64,000 bases of DNA from Polytrichum commune. Lineage: Eukaryota; Streptophyta; Polytrichopsida; Polytrichales; Polytrichaceae. The DNA is taken from positions 48,262,758 through 48,326,757 of the forward strand of contig OX485805.1 in NCBI GenBank assembly GCA_950295325.1, read 5' to 3'. Positions 1-10,447 of this stretch are shown here, piece by piece (position 1 is the first letter of the stretch; the number at the start of each line of letters is the position of its first letter). A program made the translations under genes and the position numbers. Below the pieces are notes generated by a model that had not been told where the DNA came from, did not search any database, and saw only the letters and a program-made list of their open reading frames with translations.

Positions 1-307
1 TTCCACTTCCCCCTGCCTCTATGGAAATACTTGGAACCAATTAATTCCTAATGATAATTAGTATTCCTTTTTGTAACAACCTTTTGTTGGCCAGCGTACT
101 AGAAGTGTTTCTATATTTCACAATTCCAGTTCAGAGACCTAGATCATACCTCACCAATTGAACAACTTTTTGTTCTTTTTTCTTTACCACTAAAGGATAT
201 AATATGCTTCAAAGAGGATATCGGTTGATATTGATTGTTCAGCAGATAGGTAGATAGATAAATAGATACATTCAACTAGAATCAAACAAAGGGAGGAGCA
301 TACGTAC

Positions 308-413
308 TTGTGAGCCTCATAGCCTCCGTACTGAAGTGCAAGAGAGTCACCCATGTTGATCACCTTTGAGAGTTTTTGTCCGTTGTTTTTGGCGGAGAGA
401 TAGCAGAGTTTGG
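308..413 (-). CDS. Probable internal exon of a SAC-domain phosphoinositide phosphatase (partial)
   Basis: On the minus strand an open stretch reads KLCYLSAKNNGQKLSKV followed by INMGDSLALQYGGYEAHK. The GD(T/S)LALQYGG-x-x-AH motif is characteristic of the C-terminal part of SAC-domain polyphosphoinositide phosphatases (FIG4-like and plant SAC1-5 type), enzymes that dephosphorylate phosphoinositides on endomembranes. Splice signals fit an internal exon: a pyrimidine-rich tract ending in TTTGCAG just before 413 and a GTACGT donor after 308. The frame stays open beyond both ends, but the flanking residues are low-complexity and look intronic. The rest of such a gene would lie left of the window (3' part) and at higher coordinates (5' part); I found no neighbouring exon in the next 2 kb, so this may be an isolated exon or gene fragment. 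Recognition rests on one short motif. Confidence 0.4.
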
Positions 414-2229
414 CTGCAAATTCAGAAGCAAAAAGTGGAAAGATGCCTAAATTCAAGGCTCTTGATTTTTTTCTGTATGTCGTGCATTTCTCTCTAATCG
501 CATTGCATAAGTGGAGAAACATGCGAGACCGAAGGATACTTACGCTCAATTGATAGTTTTTTTTTGTTACAAATCAAGTTTGTTTTTTATTATTCAAAAT
601 ATTAGTTTTCTAAAATATTGTGTAAGCCAAAAATTGATTTGACATTTTGGAATAAAATGTAGATGTCAATTGACATTCATTTTTGTTTTTGAAAACGTCA
701 TGTGACACTTTGGATTTGAGGTTGAACGTCACATGAAATTTGTTAAACATACACACTGGGTAGGGTTCGTATGTGCCAACTATGTAGCTACTCCCATTTT
801 CTCAAATCCAAGCTCACCTACTAACTTCCTCCTCCTACTAGTTATCAAGGATAGAGTTTTTAGACCAACATTGTGTTTTTTTTAGTTTGTGATCAATTTT
901 TAATCCTTTAGTGACCAACACTTGTCTCTAGGTTAAAGAGTCTCTAGTGGGGACATGGAATTATAGCAGCATGTGTCCACGACCCTACACATTATAGTAG
1001 ACCACCATATTGTGGTTGGATGGTGGCTTGTGTTTGACTGCATGCGAACACCTCCGATCCATTATTATCTAGAATCTAGTGGGTGAGCGGCCTACATGGA
1101 AACTCACCCAACATGGCCCAACTTTATCAACTTTTGTGGGTCCAACCTTGTCACATGTAAAGTGATGAGGCCCGATTTTAGGTCCCGATGTTCTTGAGGG
1201 GAAAGTGTAGTGAAGAGAATCAACCTTTCATGGATGGATAGTATATGAGATGCTCATCATGCAACGGATGAGCCCAATCTAGTCCATGTTGAGAGTTCAG
1301 GCGGTGGAAAAGCTCATCCCGATTTCTTCAAGGCGACCCGAAGGTTTGGCGCCGAAATTGTGCCACCTAGGATGCCACATGGGATGACTGAGTGCTTGGG
1401 CCCAACCCTAGTATAAAGCCCTTGGGCCGGATCTGATGAAACCAAGCGATCCTATTGAACCATACTTTTAGAGTCCGGGCCAACCCTCAATCCAACCCAA
1501 AGTATAAGGTGGGCATAAGGTACGTGGGTATTAAATGGTTCTTTTGGGGGGTTCACTTTTCCTACTTCACTCATTGGAAATGCATATCAAGATTTCTAGC
1601 ATATTTGCAAATTGTTGGTGAGGTTAATGTAAAACTCCAAATTTAGCAAGTGGTAAAATTGGAATTTGTTAGTATCTCTTGAAGTGGAAGACTTTTAATT
1701 GGTTCTAGCATATGGGAAGAGACCTAGGGGTGGTCTTTGAAATGAACCAAAATTTGATAACCAATCATAACCGGGAACATATGATATTAAAAACTCGCTT
1801 TGCAAGTGGAGTCCATGTGCAAGTGATTGTTGATGTAAAGTGATCTCTTAAATGAGCCAAACTTTGGTCTTAATCAAACATCCTCTAAAACTGACCATGT
1901 GTGCAAGATAATTCTAGGACATAACACTCTTGCGACTACATGCCACTTGTTTTGTGACATGAGAACTAGGGGGGCTCATACTGGGTAGGCCTATTCTCAT
2001 TTGAGGCTACATTCCAGGGTTCCCATTCCAGCTACCCCAATCCTTTCATAAGGTAATGTATTGTCCAAAAATATCAGATTAGTCTGAGCCACGAGTGTGG
2101 CTTTAATTATCACTTTGAAAAGTTATAGTTGAATTATCTATAAAGGCCATTTCAATGGTAGTACATACACACAACACTCTGGCCTTATATGGCGCAGTCT
2201 CAAGCTTACAAGGCTTTTAGCCCATGGAC
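414..2229. other. Gene-free, repeat-derived stretch
   Basis: No credible coding exon is seen. It holds scraps of repeats found complete elsewhere in the window. At 1090-1113 there is a single right end of the MITE family seen whole at 54300-54740 (ending GAAACTCACCC). At about 1513-1560 there is a left-end fragment of the family that starts CTAAGGTATGYGGGT, seen whole at 60435-60767. The rest is AT-rich and unremarkable. Confidence 0.6.
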
Positions 2230-2405
2230 CTAAGGTATGTGGGTATTATATGGCTACTTTTCTCGAGTGGACCCCTAGATTTGATTGGTATGTGGTTCAT
2301 TGAGGATCAAAGAGCAAACATCATAAAGACACATGTTTAGAAGAGATCGGATTACGTCTTCAAATATTAATAACACTCAATAATGTACACAATTGGGGGG
2401 ATTCA

Positions 2406-4240
2406 TGTACACCCTAAACTCTGTGATATCAACCTCCATAATGTCACTCACTCTCTAATATCCCGAAACCCTAGGGAACATATGTTCATAGTTCAAATAT
2501 CACTCCTTATTGTCACATTTCTCTCCCTTATATCACAAATTTTGTCATTAATGCAAACCACCAAAGTAGTCAACCTACACCCTCGCATTGCACCATGTGT
2601 CAATATGTGGAGTGTCACCTTCTTCTTCCTCTTATGCCACTTGTTGAATCTTGGTGCATGCATACGCCACATTGCTTGGGAAGGGCAAGTGGGGTGGACC
2701 ACACCACATCATTAAAATGTTGCACTTTGTGTTATTCCATAGCGTCACATGCTACACTAATTCTATAGTATCACGCATCCATGTTAACACTACAAAACTT
2801 CGTAATATCACATGCACTTTGGTTGCCATAGGTGTGATAATACGGAGTTTTGTTGATATGGTAGTATCACATATCATATCGACAATATGCACTTCCGATA
2901 ACCATAATGTGAGGCCAAACCACCCACCCTTATGCGTCGTAGTCCGGGTGAGGGCATGGAACTCACATTGATCCCTATGTCATTCTCAACGTCACATGGT
3001 CGAGCTCCACCGCATTACACATTGATGTGGACACACCAGTTTCTTTATAACATGAGTACGAACATTGAAAAATGCTCCTCTCCTTTATTGCACTCTTCCA
3101 CACAAGCTCACAAAACCACACACAATCCCTCACCTAAGATTCACTCCCTAATTTCACCACATTACATTGAGTGGCTCCCTAATCCTCCACTAACCCCATT
3201 TACTAGCCTAATCCCTTGTTTTCACCCTAGCCAACCCTTCCACCATGTAAGGTAGTACTAATACTAACCCCCCTCTACATTGATTAAGGTCAGCCTCGGT
3301 TCCCTAAGCACAAAATTACGTTGTTCGGCTTGGGGACTTTGCCTGTCATCGCCCGTCACCGGGCAGGCAGTCGGCCACTGAGCTGCACTCTTTGCTGTCT
3401 AACCACCGAGCTTCCTCTTTGCTGTTCGGCCACCGAGCTCAGCTCATTGTTGTTCGGCCACCGAGCTCAACTCATTGTTGTTCAGCCACCGAGCTCACTC
3501 TTTGTTGTCTAGCCACCGAGCTCAGCTCATTGCTGTTCGGCCACTGAGCTCACTCTTTGTTGTCTAGCCACCGAGCTTCCTCTTTGCTGTTCGGCTACCG
3601 AGCTCACTCTTTGCTGTCTAGCCACCGAGGTTCCTCTTTGTTGTTCGGCCACTGAGCTCACTCTTTGCTGTCTAGCCACCGAGGTTCCTCTTTGTTGTTC
3701 GGCCACCGAGCTCACTCTTTACTGTCTAGCCACCGAGCTTCCTCCTTCGCCTTCTCATTCTGGCAACTCTAACAGGAACAACCACCACACAAAAAACCAA
3801 CAACTTTCCTCTTTCTCCCCGCATTTCTCCACCCCTTTAGGAATCCGAACCAAGCTTATCCATAAATCACCCTTCAAACCTTAAAACCAACACACTAAAG
3901 CCCTAATGCGAACATTAACCCCGAACCCTTTGTGGGCAAGCTCCACGCCCAATTCGGACACCTATCCCGGCCTTAAGCCCAAGCTCACATCCCCTTTCCC
4001 AATAACAAAAGTACTAACTACCATTACTCTAACTAAAACTAATGAACACTAACCCTCTCCCAACACACAAATGACGTAAATCACTTGTTAACCCAAAAAC
4101 ACACTAAACGCAAGGGTTACACTCTTTTTAGTTTGAAATAGCAAGCACAATAAAAAAGGACCAACTCCTAATAACTTTTGAAGTTAACCACACATGTGGG
4201 CACCATTTTGGGCTCACACATAACTAAAGCAAAGGAGGTC
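2406..4240. other. Segment inserted in a family-A MITE
   Basis: This stretch interrupts the MITE described at 2230-4371. Its first 500 bp is rich in short TGTCAC/ATATCAC motifs resembling the subterminal motifs of the pogo element at 4490-6072, and it includes a small hairpin at 2794-2851 (arms about 19 nt, AAAACTTCG... and ...CGGAGTTTT). A minisatellite occupies 3370-3742. No convincing coding region; terminal repeats of the insert itself were not found. Confidence 0.4.
3370..3742. repeat. 27-bp minisatellite, about 13 copies
   Basis: Tandem units of about 27 bp built on GCCACCGAGCTC plus CTCTTTGCTGT, in two alternating variants (…TTCGGCCACCGAGCTC… and …CTAGCCACCGAGCTTC…), giving a 54-bp higher-order period. 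Because 27 is a multiple of three, the array stays open in several frames and yields spurious 9-residue repeat ORFs such as SVAEQQRGT on the minus strand. GC content is well above the surrounding DNA. Confidence 0.85.
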
Positions 4241-4420
4241 CGCTTTTCAATCCGTTTTTTACGTATGGTTCATCATAGATTTGCTAATGCAACACAAGTT
4301 TTGTCGTGTAAATCTAATTGGTACAAGTTGTAGAACTTGAAAAAGAACCACAGAAAACCCACATACTTTAGGGTCTTCCACCACCGAAGTTGGTAACATG
4401 TCCAAGAAACCTTACTTGCA

Positions 4421-4489
4421 GACACTTAAAAACCAGTAAGTAGTGTCTGCAAGTAAGTAGTGTCTGCGCAGTAAGTGGTGCAGTAAGTA
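4421..4489. repeat. Short tandem repeat abutting the pogo element
   Basis: Three to four imperfect copies of GTAAGTAGTGTCTGC lie immediately left of the pogo element. The last reads GCAGTAAGTA, directly before the TA target site at 4488-4489. A related motif (CCCACTTACTGCGC) occurs just right of the element near 6083-6097. Confidence 0.6.
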
Positions 4490-6072
4490 CAGTCTAACCT
4501 TGATAATGTCACCCTTGTTAATAGAACACCTTGATATTGTCACCTAAAAGTTTGAAACCGATTTTCATAGTGTAAAACTCCCTCGCTATTATCCCTATCA
4601 CCCTTGGTAATGTCACTATTTTTTTCCAAAATCCGTAGTGTAAATGTGATAATACCAAGTATGGATGGATTGTATGTGATGGTTGGATGGATAGATTGTA
4701 GTAGCCGAAAGGGTCATGCGCCGCCCTTGTGATAAATGCAATGCTATTCTTGGAACTTGATTGTGCACTAATATCTCAGGGAAGAAGCGATTAAAGCTTG
4801 TTTTCATTCACAAATTAGCGCGTCCCAAATGCTTTCCTCGGAATTTTGATCCAAATAGTACAGTACACTATTATTCTAACAATTCAGCCTGGATGAATGG
4901 TGATGTTTTTACACATTGGGTGAAGAGTGAGAACCGAAGAATGGCATTGAAAGACAGAAAGATTTGCATTATTATGGATAATGCAGGAAGCCATGATATT
5001 CATGGTGAGGTCAAGAAAGTTGTAGATGGGTTTAATGTTTTTGTACTCTCCCATATCACTATCTTGTTCCTTCCACCAAATGTGACTTCAGTTGTTCAGC
5101 CTTTGGATCAAGGAGTGATTGCAGCATTCAAAATGTGCTATAAGCGCAAGCTTGTTGCCTGGACTTTGCAACAAATTGATAACAACTCAAATGAAGATTT
5201 GGGGAAACTGAATGTTTATCTATTTCAAGCTATGCTATGGTGTGTGGCGGCATGGCATGAATTAGATGATCAAACCATTAGAAATTGTTGGAGAAAGTCC
5301 GCCATATTGCCTACAGAGTGGAATGCAGATATCAACAATTTTGATGAACGTATGAAGTCCAAAATGGAGGAAGCAGCTTTGGAATTGGGCAATCTCATCG
5401 CCACATTGAATTTGGGTTTGGATGTCGAAGGCAAGCCTGTAGAAAAGCATTGTCCTTTGGAGTACATAAACATGGAAGGTGAAGATGATTTTGAGGTGGA
5501 ATATTCTACTGAGGAGCTTGTGCAATTAGTACAAGATGGCGAACATGTTCTTGATTCCATGGAAGTAGACCCATTGATTGTTGATAGCATTAGTGATGAG
5601 TCTAAAGTAGTGAAGCTAAGCGATGCACAAAAATATGCTAAAGATGTTATGAATTTTATGGCTAGCCAAGGTTCTCAGATTTTCAACACTCTGGAGTTGT
5701 TAGGAATGGAAAAAAATCCATGACAAACTCATTAGAATTGGTGTTGCACATTTAACGTCAACAAAACAATGTGACATTAGAAGCTTCTATGTCTCTAGTG
5801 AGAGGTCTTTACTTGATCTCAATGACACATTATGATGTGCTCTTGTTGTTATTCACAACTTTGAATTAGATTTTACATTCAAAAACATTGAAGTCTCGTA
5901 TTTATTATTTTCTTTTTTACATTGTAATTTTATTTTGATTTTCTACCTATTTTTTTTATAATATCACATTATGCACAAATCTTCAAAATGTGACATTATC
6001 AAATATGTCACACCTTGTTTATATCACTCTTTTTGGTTAAACGGATGGTGTGACATTATCAAGGTTAGACTG
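4490..6072 (+). mobile_element. pogo/Tigger-like (Tc1/mariner superfamily) element with intact ends
   Basis: Both ends are visible: left CAGTCTAACCTTGATAATG at 4490 and its inverted copy ending at 6072 (…CAAGGTTAGACTG). They are flanked by TA on each side (4488-4489 and 6073-6074), the target duplication of Tc1/mariner elements. The terminal inverted repeat is about 23 bp and essentially perfect. The core TGACATTATCAAGGTG / GGTAATGTCAC motif recurs several times in both subterminal zones (about 4500-4660 and 5965-6060), probably transposase-binding sites. The element is 1.58 kb, short for an autonomous pogo, and its ORF lacks the N-terminal DNA-binding region. Confidence 0.85.
4761..5723 (+). 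pseudogene. pogo/Tigger transposase, DDE region, N-terminus missing
   Basis: A 320-codon open frame encodes the C-terminal two thirds of a pogo/Tigger (DDE_1) transposase, the enzyme that cuts and pastes the surrounding element. Landmarks in this frame are SAWMNGDVFTHW at about 42-53, catalytic MDNAGSHD (Asp73), the diagnostic LPPNVTSVVQPLDQGVI at about 104-120 with the third catalytic Asp at 116, and an acidic tail. The first catalytic Asp and the N-terminal psq/CENP-B helix-turn-helix domains are absent. The frame opens with TTG rather than ATG, and recognisable homology begins at about codon 7 (SGKKRLKLVF). No in-frame ATG precedes the conserved block, so the 5' part is deleted or sits in a lost exon. 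The remainder has no stop or frameshift, so loss of the N-terminus was fairly recent, or the ORF is kept as a domesticated fragment; I favour the former. Confidence 0.8.
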
Positions 6073-6099
6073 TAGCCTTAAAACCCACTTACTGCGCAT

Positions 6100-6547
6100 T
6101 GTGCTAAATATATATACTGTCATATGAGACAATATTTTATGTCAATAAAGTAACTATTCTATTGACACTTCTTATGAATAAGTGTATACAAGTTTTGTCA
6201 TAGATGAATGAAATCTATGCTAATTATTGGAACAAAGTTTGTATATTTTGCATCCCAACATTTTTGTTATGAAATATTGTCATGGATGGTTGGAAGTTGG
6301 GTGAAAAAATGCTTAGTAAGTGACAGTTTTTGCAACATTGTAAATCTATAATGCCCATATGTTTTAACAAGTAATGACATATGATGTTAGATTTATGTAT
6401 AAATCAGTGTTGGTGACACCACCCCGGCTTAGTGTCAATGACACAACACCGGCGGTTTACAATTAGTGTCGGTGACATGACACCAATGGTTTACAATTAG
6501 TGTTGAGCAAGACAAATAGAATCAGTGGCACTAGATACAATATCTAG
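6100..6547. mobile_element. Family-B MITE (older copy)
   Basis: About 450 bp, similar over most of its length to the better-preserved copy at 55553-55931. Shared blocks include GAAATATTGTCATGGATG, GCAACATTGTAAATCTATAAT and repeated GGTTTACAATTAGTGT motifs. Ends are GTGCTAAATATATATACTGT on the left and GGCACTAGATACAATATCTAG on the right. It begins 28 bp after the pogo element and is directly abutted on the right by a Tourist-like end. Confidence 0.6.
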
Positions 6548-6640
6548 GGCCACTTCACACTCGAGACTGAGATACTTCAAGCACTCTCATTGGTTGTAAA
6601 GGCAAAGCCGGCCGTGAGCCCAAGTTAGTGTGCTCACATG
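6548..6640 (+). mobile_element. Left end of a Tourist-like (PIF/Harbinger) MITE
   Basis: The first about 90 bp, GGGCCACTTCACACTCGAG followed by an ACTGAG…CTTCAAGCACTCTCATTGG block, match the left end of the complete copy at 32419-32890. It is preceded by TAG in place of the usual TTA. No right end follows, so this is a truncated copy. Confidence 0.55.
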
Positions 6641-6949
6641 CGTGTTAGGATTAGAAACCATTTAGACTTAGAATTTGAATTTGAGTTTAAACAACAAAAA
6701 CATAAAAAGAGTGGGCTTTGGTCTCTTATGCAAACTTAGGCTTAGGATTAGTTAGTTGTACTTTCGTGTTTATTAGGTTACTAAGGATCATGTAGGAAGC
6801 GGTTAGGTAAGGTGCTAGGGCTTTGAACTAGGTTTATTGGCCTTCTTAGGGGTGTCAAGTATTCGATTAAGGGGGGGTCTCATCACCGGATAGGGAAACC
6901 GCCTGCTTTCCGGATCGGTGGAAATCAGGGGTCCCCTGTTCCGGATGCC
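6641..6949. other. No feature seen
   Basis: AT-rich sequence between a truncated MITE and the GC-richer island. I see no coding region or repeat here. Confidence 0.5.
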
Positions 6950-8045
6950 TCTCTCTCTCAGTCTCTCTCTCTCTGGTATCGGCGGAGGAAAGCTAGGATT
7001 CGGCAGGAGGGCGAAGCCTTGTCGAAACTTAGATGGTTAAGGTTTTTGTGCTTGTATCCAGTTTGCAAGCCATTGGGAAGCCCTCTCGGCCGAGGCCACA
7101 CCGGGCCTCTTACTCAGAATTCACTCAAGTTAGCTTTAAGGAGCTGGGAGATGGCTGCAATGGCGGCAGCTCACTCTTGGACAACCCGCTGAATCAAGTG
7201 GAGGACGTAGAGTGCGGAGAGTGGGTGTTAGGTTTTCGGCGAAGCAGCATCAGCTGTTGCCGAATTGGGTGCTGAGGGGGTTGGGTGCTCTGAAGCAGAA
7301 GGCTTTGGAATTCCAGGCGCATCGAATCCAGCTACCTGCAAGCTCGAGCATCTGCCCGAACATTAATGCAAGTCCAGCAAGTTGCGAGGAGGGCATGACC
7401 AGAGCGCCGTAGGTAATAAGCAAGGCCAGAGTGTGCCTGTCAAATTAAGAGTGCACTCTGGAGAATTTTTGCCCACACTCGAAGGTTGGATCTGTAATGT
7501 GAGAGGTGCGGGGAGGAAAAAATGTGCGAGCTATTGGGATCGTGCACACCAGGAGGATGTGCCACTAAATGAATTGACAACAGAGAGCAGAGTCCGAGTG
7601 TTGGGTGTGGAAGATCGTTGCCTCAAGAGAGGGAAGCAGGCGAGCCCCTGAGAAGCTGGTGTGACCAGCACTACCACATTGCCGCAAGCAAGCAAACCTA
7701 GCATTGAGCGGAGCAGGGGAAGTAGAGATTGGTGACGAGTTGTGCCAAGGTTACATAGGAGCTTCCAAATCCATGCCAAGGCCAGCTTTGATCGAGGGTC
7801 TTGCAGAGAGAAGCAAGCTCAACTGTTGGGAGGTCGAGCGATCCAGGGAATGAATTTAACGTGGACAGTGAGCTTCGGCGAGGCAATGCAGAGTCGACGC
7901 TGCCTACTGCCGCCGATTGTTGGACCTGAACAAAGGTTCCTTCCCTTGCGGAAGTGCAAGGTTTTCACTGGTTTTTTGAACAACAAAGGGAGGCATTCCG
8001 AAGGGCCCTGGAAATTAATCAGGAACTAGTGAACAAGGTAGTGAG
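6950..8045 (+). other. GC-richer, gene-like island without a convincing ORF
   Basis: The stretch opens with a CT microsatellite (CTCTCTCT… at 6951-6975) and is clearly richer in GC and in complexity than its flanks, ending near 8045. Open frames of up to 95 codons occur on the plus strand but begin and end arbitrarily, show no family resemblance and overlap in competing frames. The texture is like a long transcribed leader or a non-coding RNA exon and resembles the region upstream of the AP2 gene (about 40.1-42.5 kb). It could also be the leader of a retroelement or of a lost gene. No splice-linked coding exon was found downstream. Confidence 0.3.
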
Positions 8046-8703
8046 TAGGATGTAGATTTAGTAGTTGGTTGAATTGAATTAATAAGCAAGGGTATATAGA
8101 GGGCATAATTGGCATGCATGTGATGCCATGAGTGCATAGATTAGAGTTTGAAGGTGGGAGTTGATGTTCATTAATTAATTATGGATGACAAGAAGCACAT
8201 GGCACATAGTATTTCTTAATACTTGGACTTAGTGCTATCTAAATAAAAGTTGTGTGTTTTACAAAGTTTTGTCATTGAGATGAGTGTGACTCAATGTCAA
8301 AAGATTAGAGGGTAGTTGGGTAGATGTTGGCCTTGGATTCCCACCTGGACTAGGACGCTCAAGGGTGGGGGTTTAGGGCTGACAAAGGCCAACATTTTAT
8401 AATCTAAAATATTCAATTAATTTTTGGCCTTGACTCCTAGTATGAAGCTCGTCGGGTTGACCTTATGCTCTCAACCAATAGGATCGTGAGATTTCCCTCG
8501 GCCCTCAGCCCCAACTCCTATTGTAAAGTGGGCCTTAGTGTAGTAGGATGGTGGTGTCTCAAACACAATTGCCAACAACATGAAGGTGGGAGGTGTCGTT
8601 TTCCGTCCACCATTTGTTGCTGCTTCAGAGCCTGTTGCACACCCCAATCATCAATCACCAGTTGTGTGAGGAGGAGGAGTTGGCAAGCCGCCCCAACTCT
8701 CCA
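8046..8703. other. No feature seen
   Basis: Intermediate-composition DNA between the island and the TIR element. A segment around 8350-8370 (ACTAGGACGCTCAAGGGTGG) recurs near 35410, so at least part is repeat-derived. No gene seen. Confidence 0.45.
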
Positions 8704-8712
8704 CTCAACTCC

Positions 8713-9381
8713 GGCAGACATTAAACACCCCCCTACGAACTTTGGGGAGTGTCAGATCCGGGCGGGGGCAGCCCTCCGGGGAATTTATGGAATTGATTCC
8801 AGTGAATTAATTATATATATTTTTGAATGAATTCTAATGAATTGATTATAATAGTTCAATTATGGAATTAATTATTATAATTCATTCATTTCAGTCTTAA
8901 TTAATTATTGAATGTGTATGAATACATGTGAAAGTATACAACATTACCTAAAATATTATAAAATATGCATACTAAATCAGCACACCAATTTAAGTGCCAT
9001 TTTAGAATGAAAAAGAAAAATTCAAATTGTAAGTCACAATAATTATAACCTCTGTGGTAGTGAGGGTTTTGTAATATTTTTGACTTCCAAGTCATTTACA
9101 TGCTTTATTGATGGTTTCACTTTGATAATGAAATCCCAATCAATTGCTTATTTACTCAATGAAAGTGTACATATATATTCGATTTTGGGCCTTGAAGGTG
9201 AAATGCACTCAATATGGGATTTGTAGTCAAGCGGCCTTCAAGAATGCAAGGACAATGTTTTTTTCGAAGTTGGACGGGACGGGCAACAATTTTCGGTTGG
9301 GTTCAAAAATTTCCCGAGAGGGCTGCCCCCGCCCGGATCTGACACCCCCCAAAGTTCGTAAGGAGGTGTTTAATGTCTGCC
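8713..9381. mobile_element. Non-autonomous Mutator-type TIR element, 669 bp
   Basis: Inverted repeats of about 72 bp at 8713-8785 and 9310-9381 start GGCAGACATTAAACACC and differ at only a few positions. The inserted segment is flanked by a perfect 9-bp direct repeat, CTCAACTCC, at 8704-8712 and 9382-9390. A 9-bp duplication with long TIRs is the hallmark of Mutator-like elements. The 520-bp interior is AT-rich and has no transposase coding. Confidence 0.85.
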
Positions 9382-9390
9382 CTCAACTCC

Positions 9391-10447
9391 CTCGATGCCT
9401 TGAATGCCGCTTCTTTGATTAGCCTCTTGACAAGGACTATCCTCAAGCCCCATCCGATGGCCCCCACAAACTCTATTCCATCCACAGCATCCCCAGCTCA
9501 TCAGCCACCACACCTTCCTTGCATCTTGGAGCTCGAATTGGGGCCGGATTCTCAACTTCCAAATCCCACTAATTACCTTGCCATGAGGTTGTTTACCCAC
9601 AATATCAAAGCATCATCACACCGTCCATATTTAACCATGATAATTAACCTTATTAAACCACCATACATCAATCTCATATAACATGATCACTCATATCAGT
9701 GTGATGTATTTGAGTAAAATCGGGCATACTTTCAAAATTTGGATTGCGTCAATCCTACGGGGAGATGCATCAATACACTTCTAAAATACCTAAAATTTGA
9801 TGGGAGATATGTGAATCCTTAGTGATTACTTGAATGTTATACCAAACTGAAACATTCGTTGAAAATCAAATTACTTATTTCTTGATGTTATATATATACG
9901 AGTACATGGTGAATAGTAAAACTACAATTAAAAAGATTGCTATGATGCTATCATAATCGGCTGTGCATAATTTATTGGAGGATCTTCCCATACAACCCTA
10001 TCATATGATCCTATGATATAATTCAACATGTTATATGTATGGACTTCGACGTAGTCCAGTTTTACTTATATACCAATTCAATGTAGAGAATATTGCGGCT
10101 CACACTGCATTGTTTCACGTACCATCATGGTGCACAAGGTAAAAACTTGCCCTGTATAAATTTAAGCATAAAACATGATAGTGGCATGAAGTAGCATGAT
10201 TTCTTATAGTCACCCACATTGATTTTTTGCAATGTTGTCTGATGTAATCTATAATAATTTAAGAGGAATGTTGAAGAATGTTTTATTCTACCCCTAGTTG
10301 AATTGAGTGTTCTTATCGAACCCGACTCTCGTCCATATAACTACCTATCCACCACCTTGTTGGTTCTACTACAATACGGATAATGCTATCCTATCTACCA
10401 CTTTAATGGTTTTATTACAATATTGGGAATGTTGTCCATACCACTCA
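9391..10447. other. No gene seen
   Basis: The first about 200 bp (9391-9590) continues the GC-richer sequence that the 669-bp element landed in and joins to 8540-8712 across the target duplication. The remainder is AT-rich with no recognised repeat or ORF. Confidence 0.5.

Larger units (their letters stand above)
2230..4371. mobile_element. Family-A MITE, split by a ~1.8-kb insertion
   Basis: The left end starts CTAAGGTATGTGGGTATTAT and runs to about 2405. The matching right part begins near 4240 (TTTGCTAATGCAACAC...) and closes with CCCACATACTTTAG at 4371. Both halves align with the uninterrupted 333-bp copy in the actin gene's first intron (60435-60767) and with the copy at 45936-46290. 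The material between about 2406 and 4240 has no counterpart in those copies, so it was inserted later or the copy was rearranged. Confidence 0.6.

Noticed and set aside
3527-3715. Repeat protein SVAEQQRGTSVARQQRV on the minus strand
   Set aside because: Produced by the 27-bp minisatellite, whose period is a multiple of three; no start context or flanking domain.
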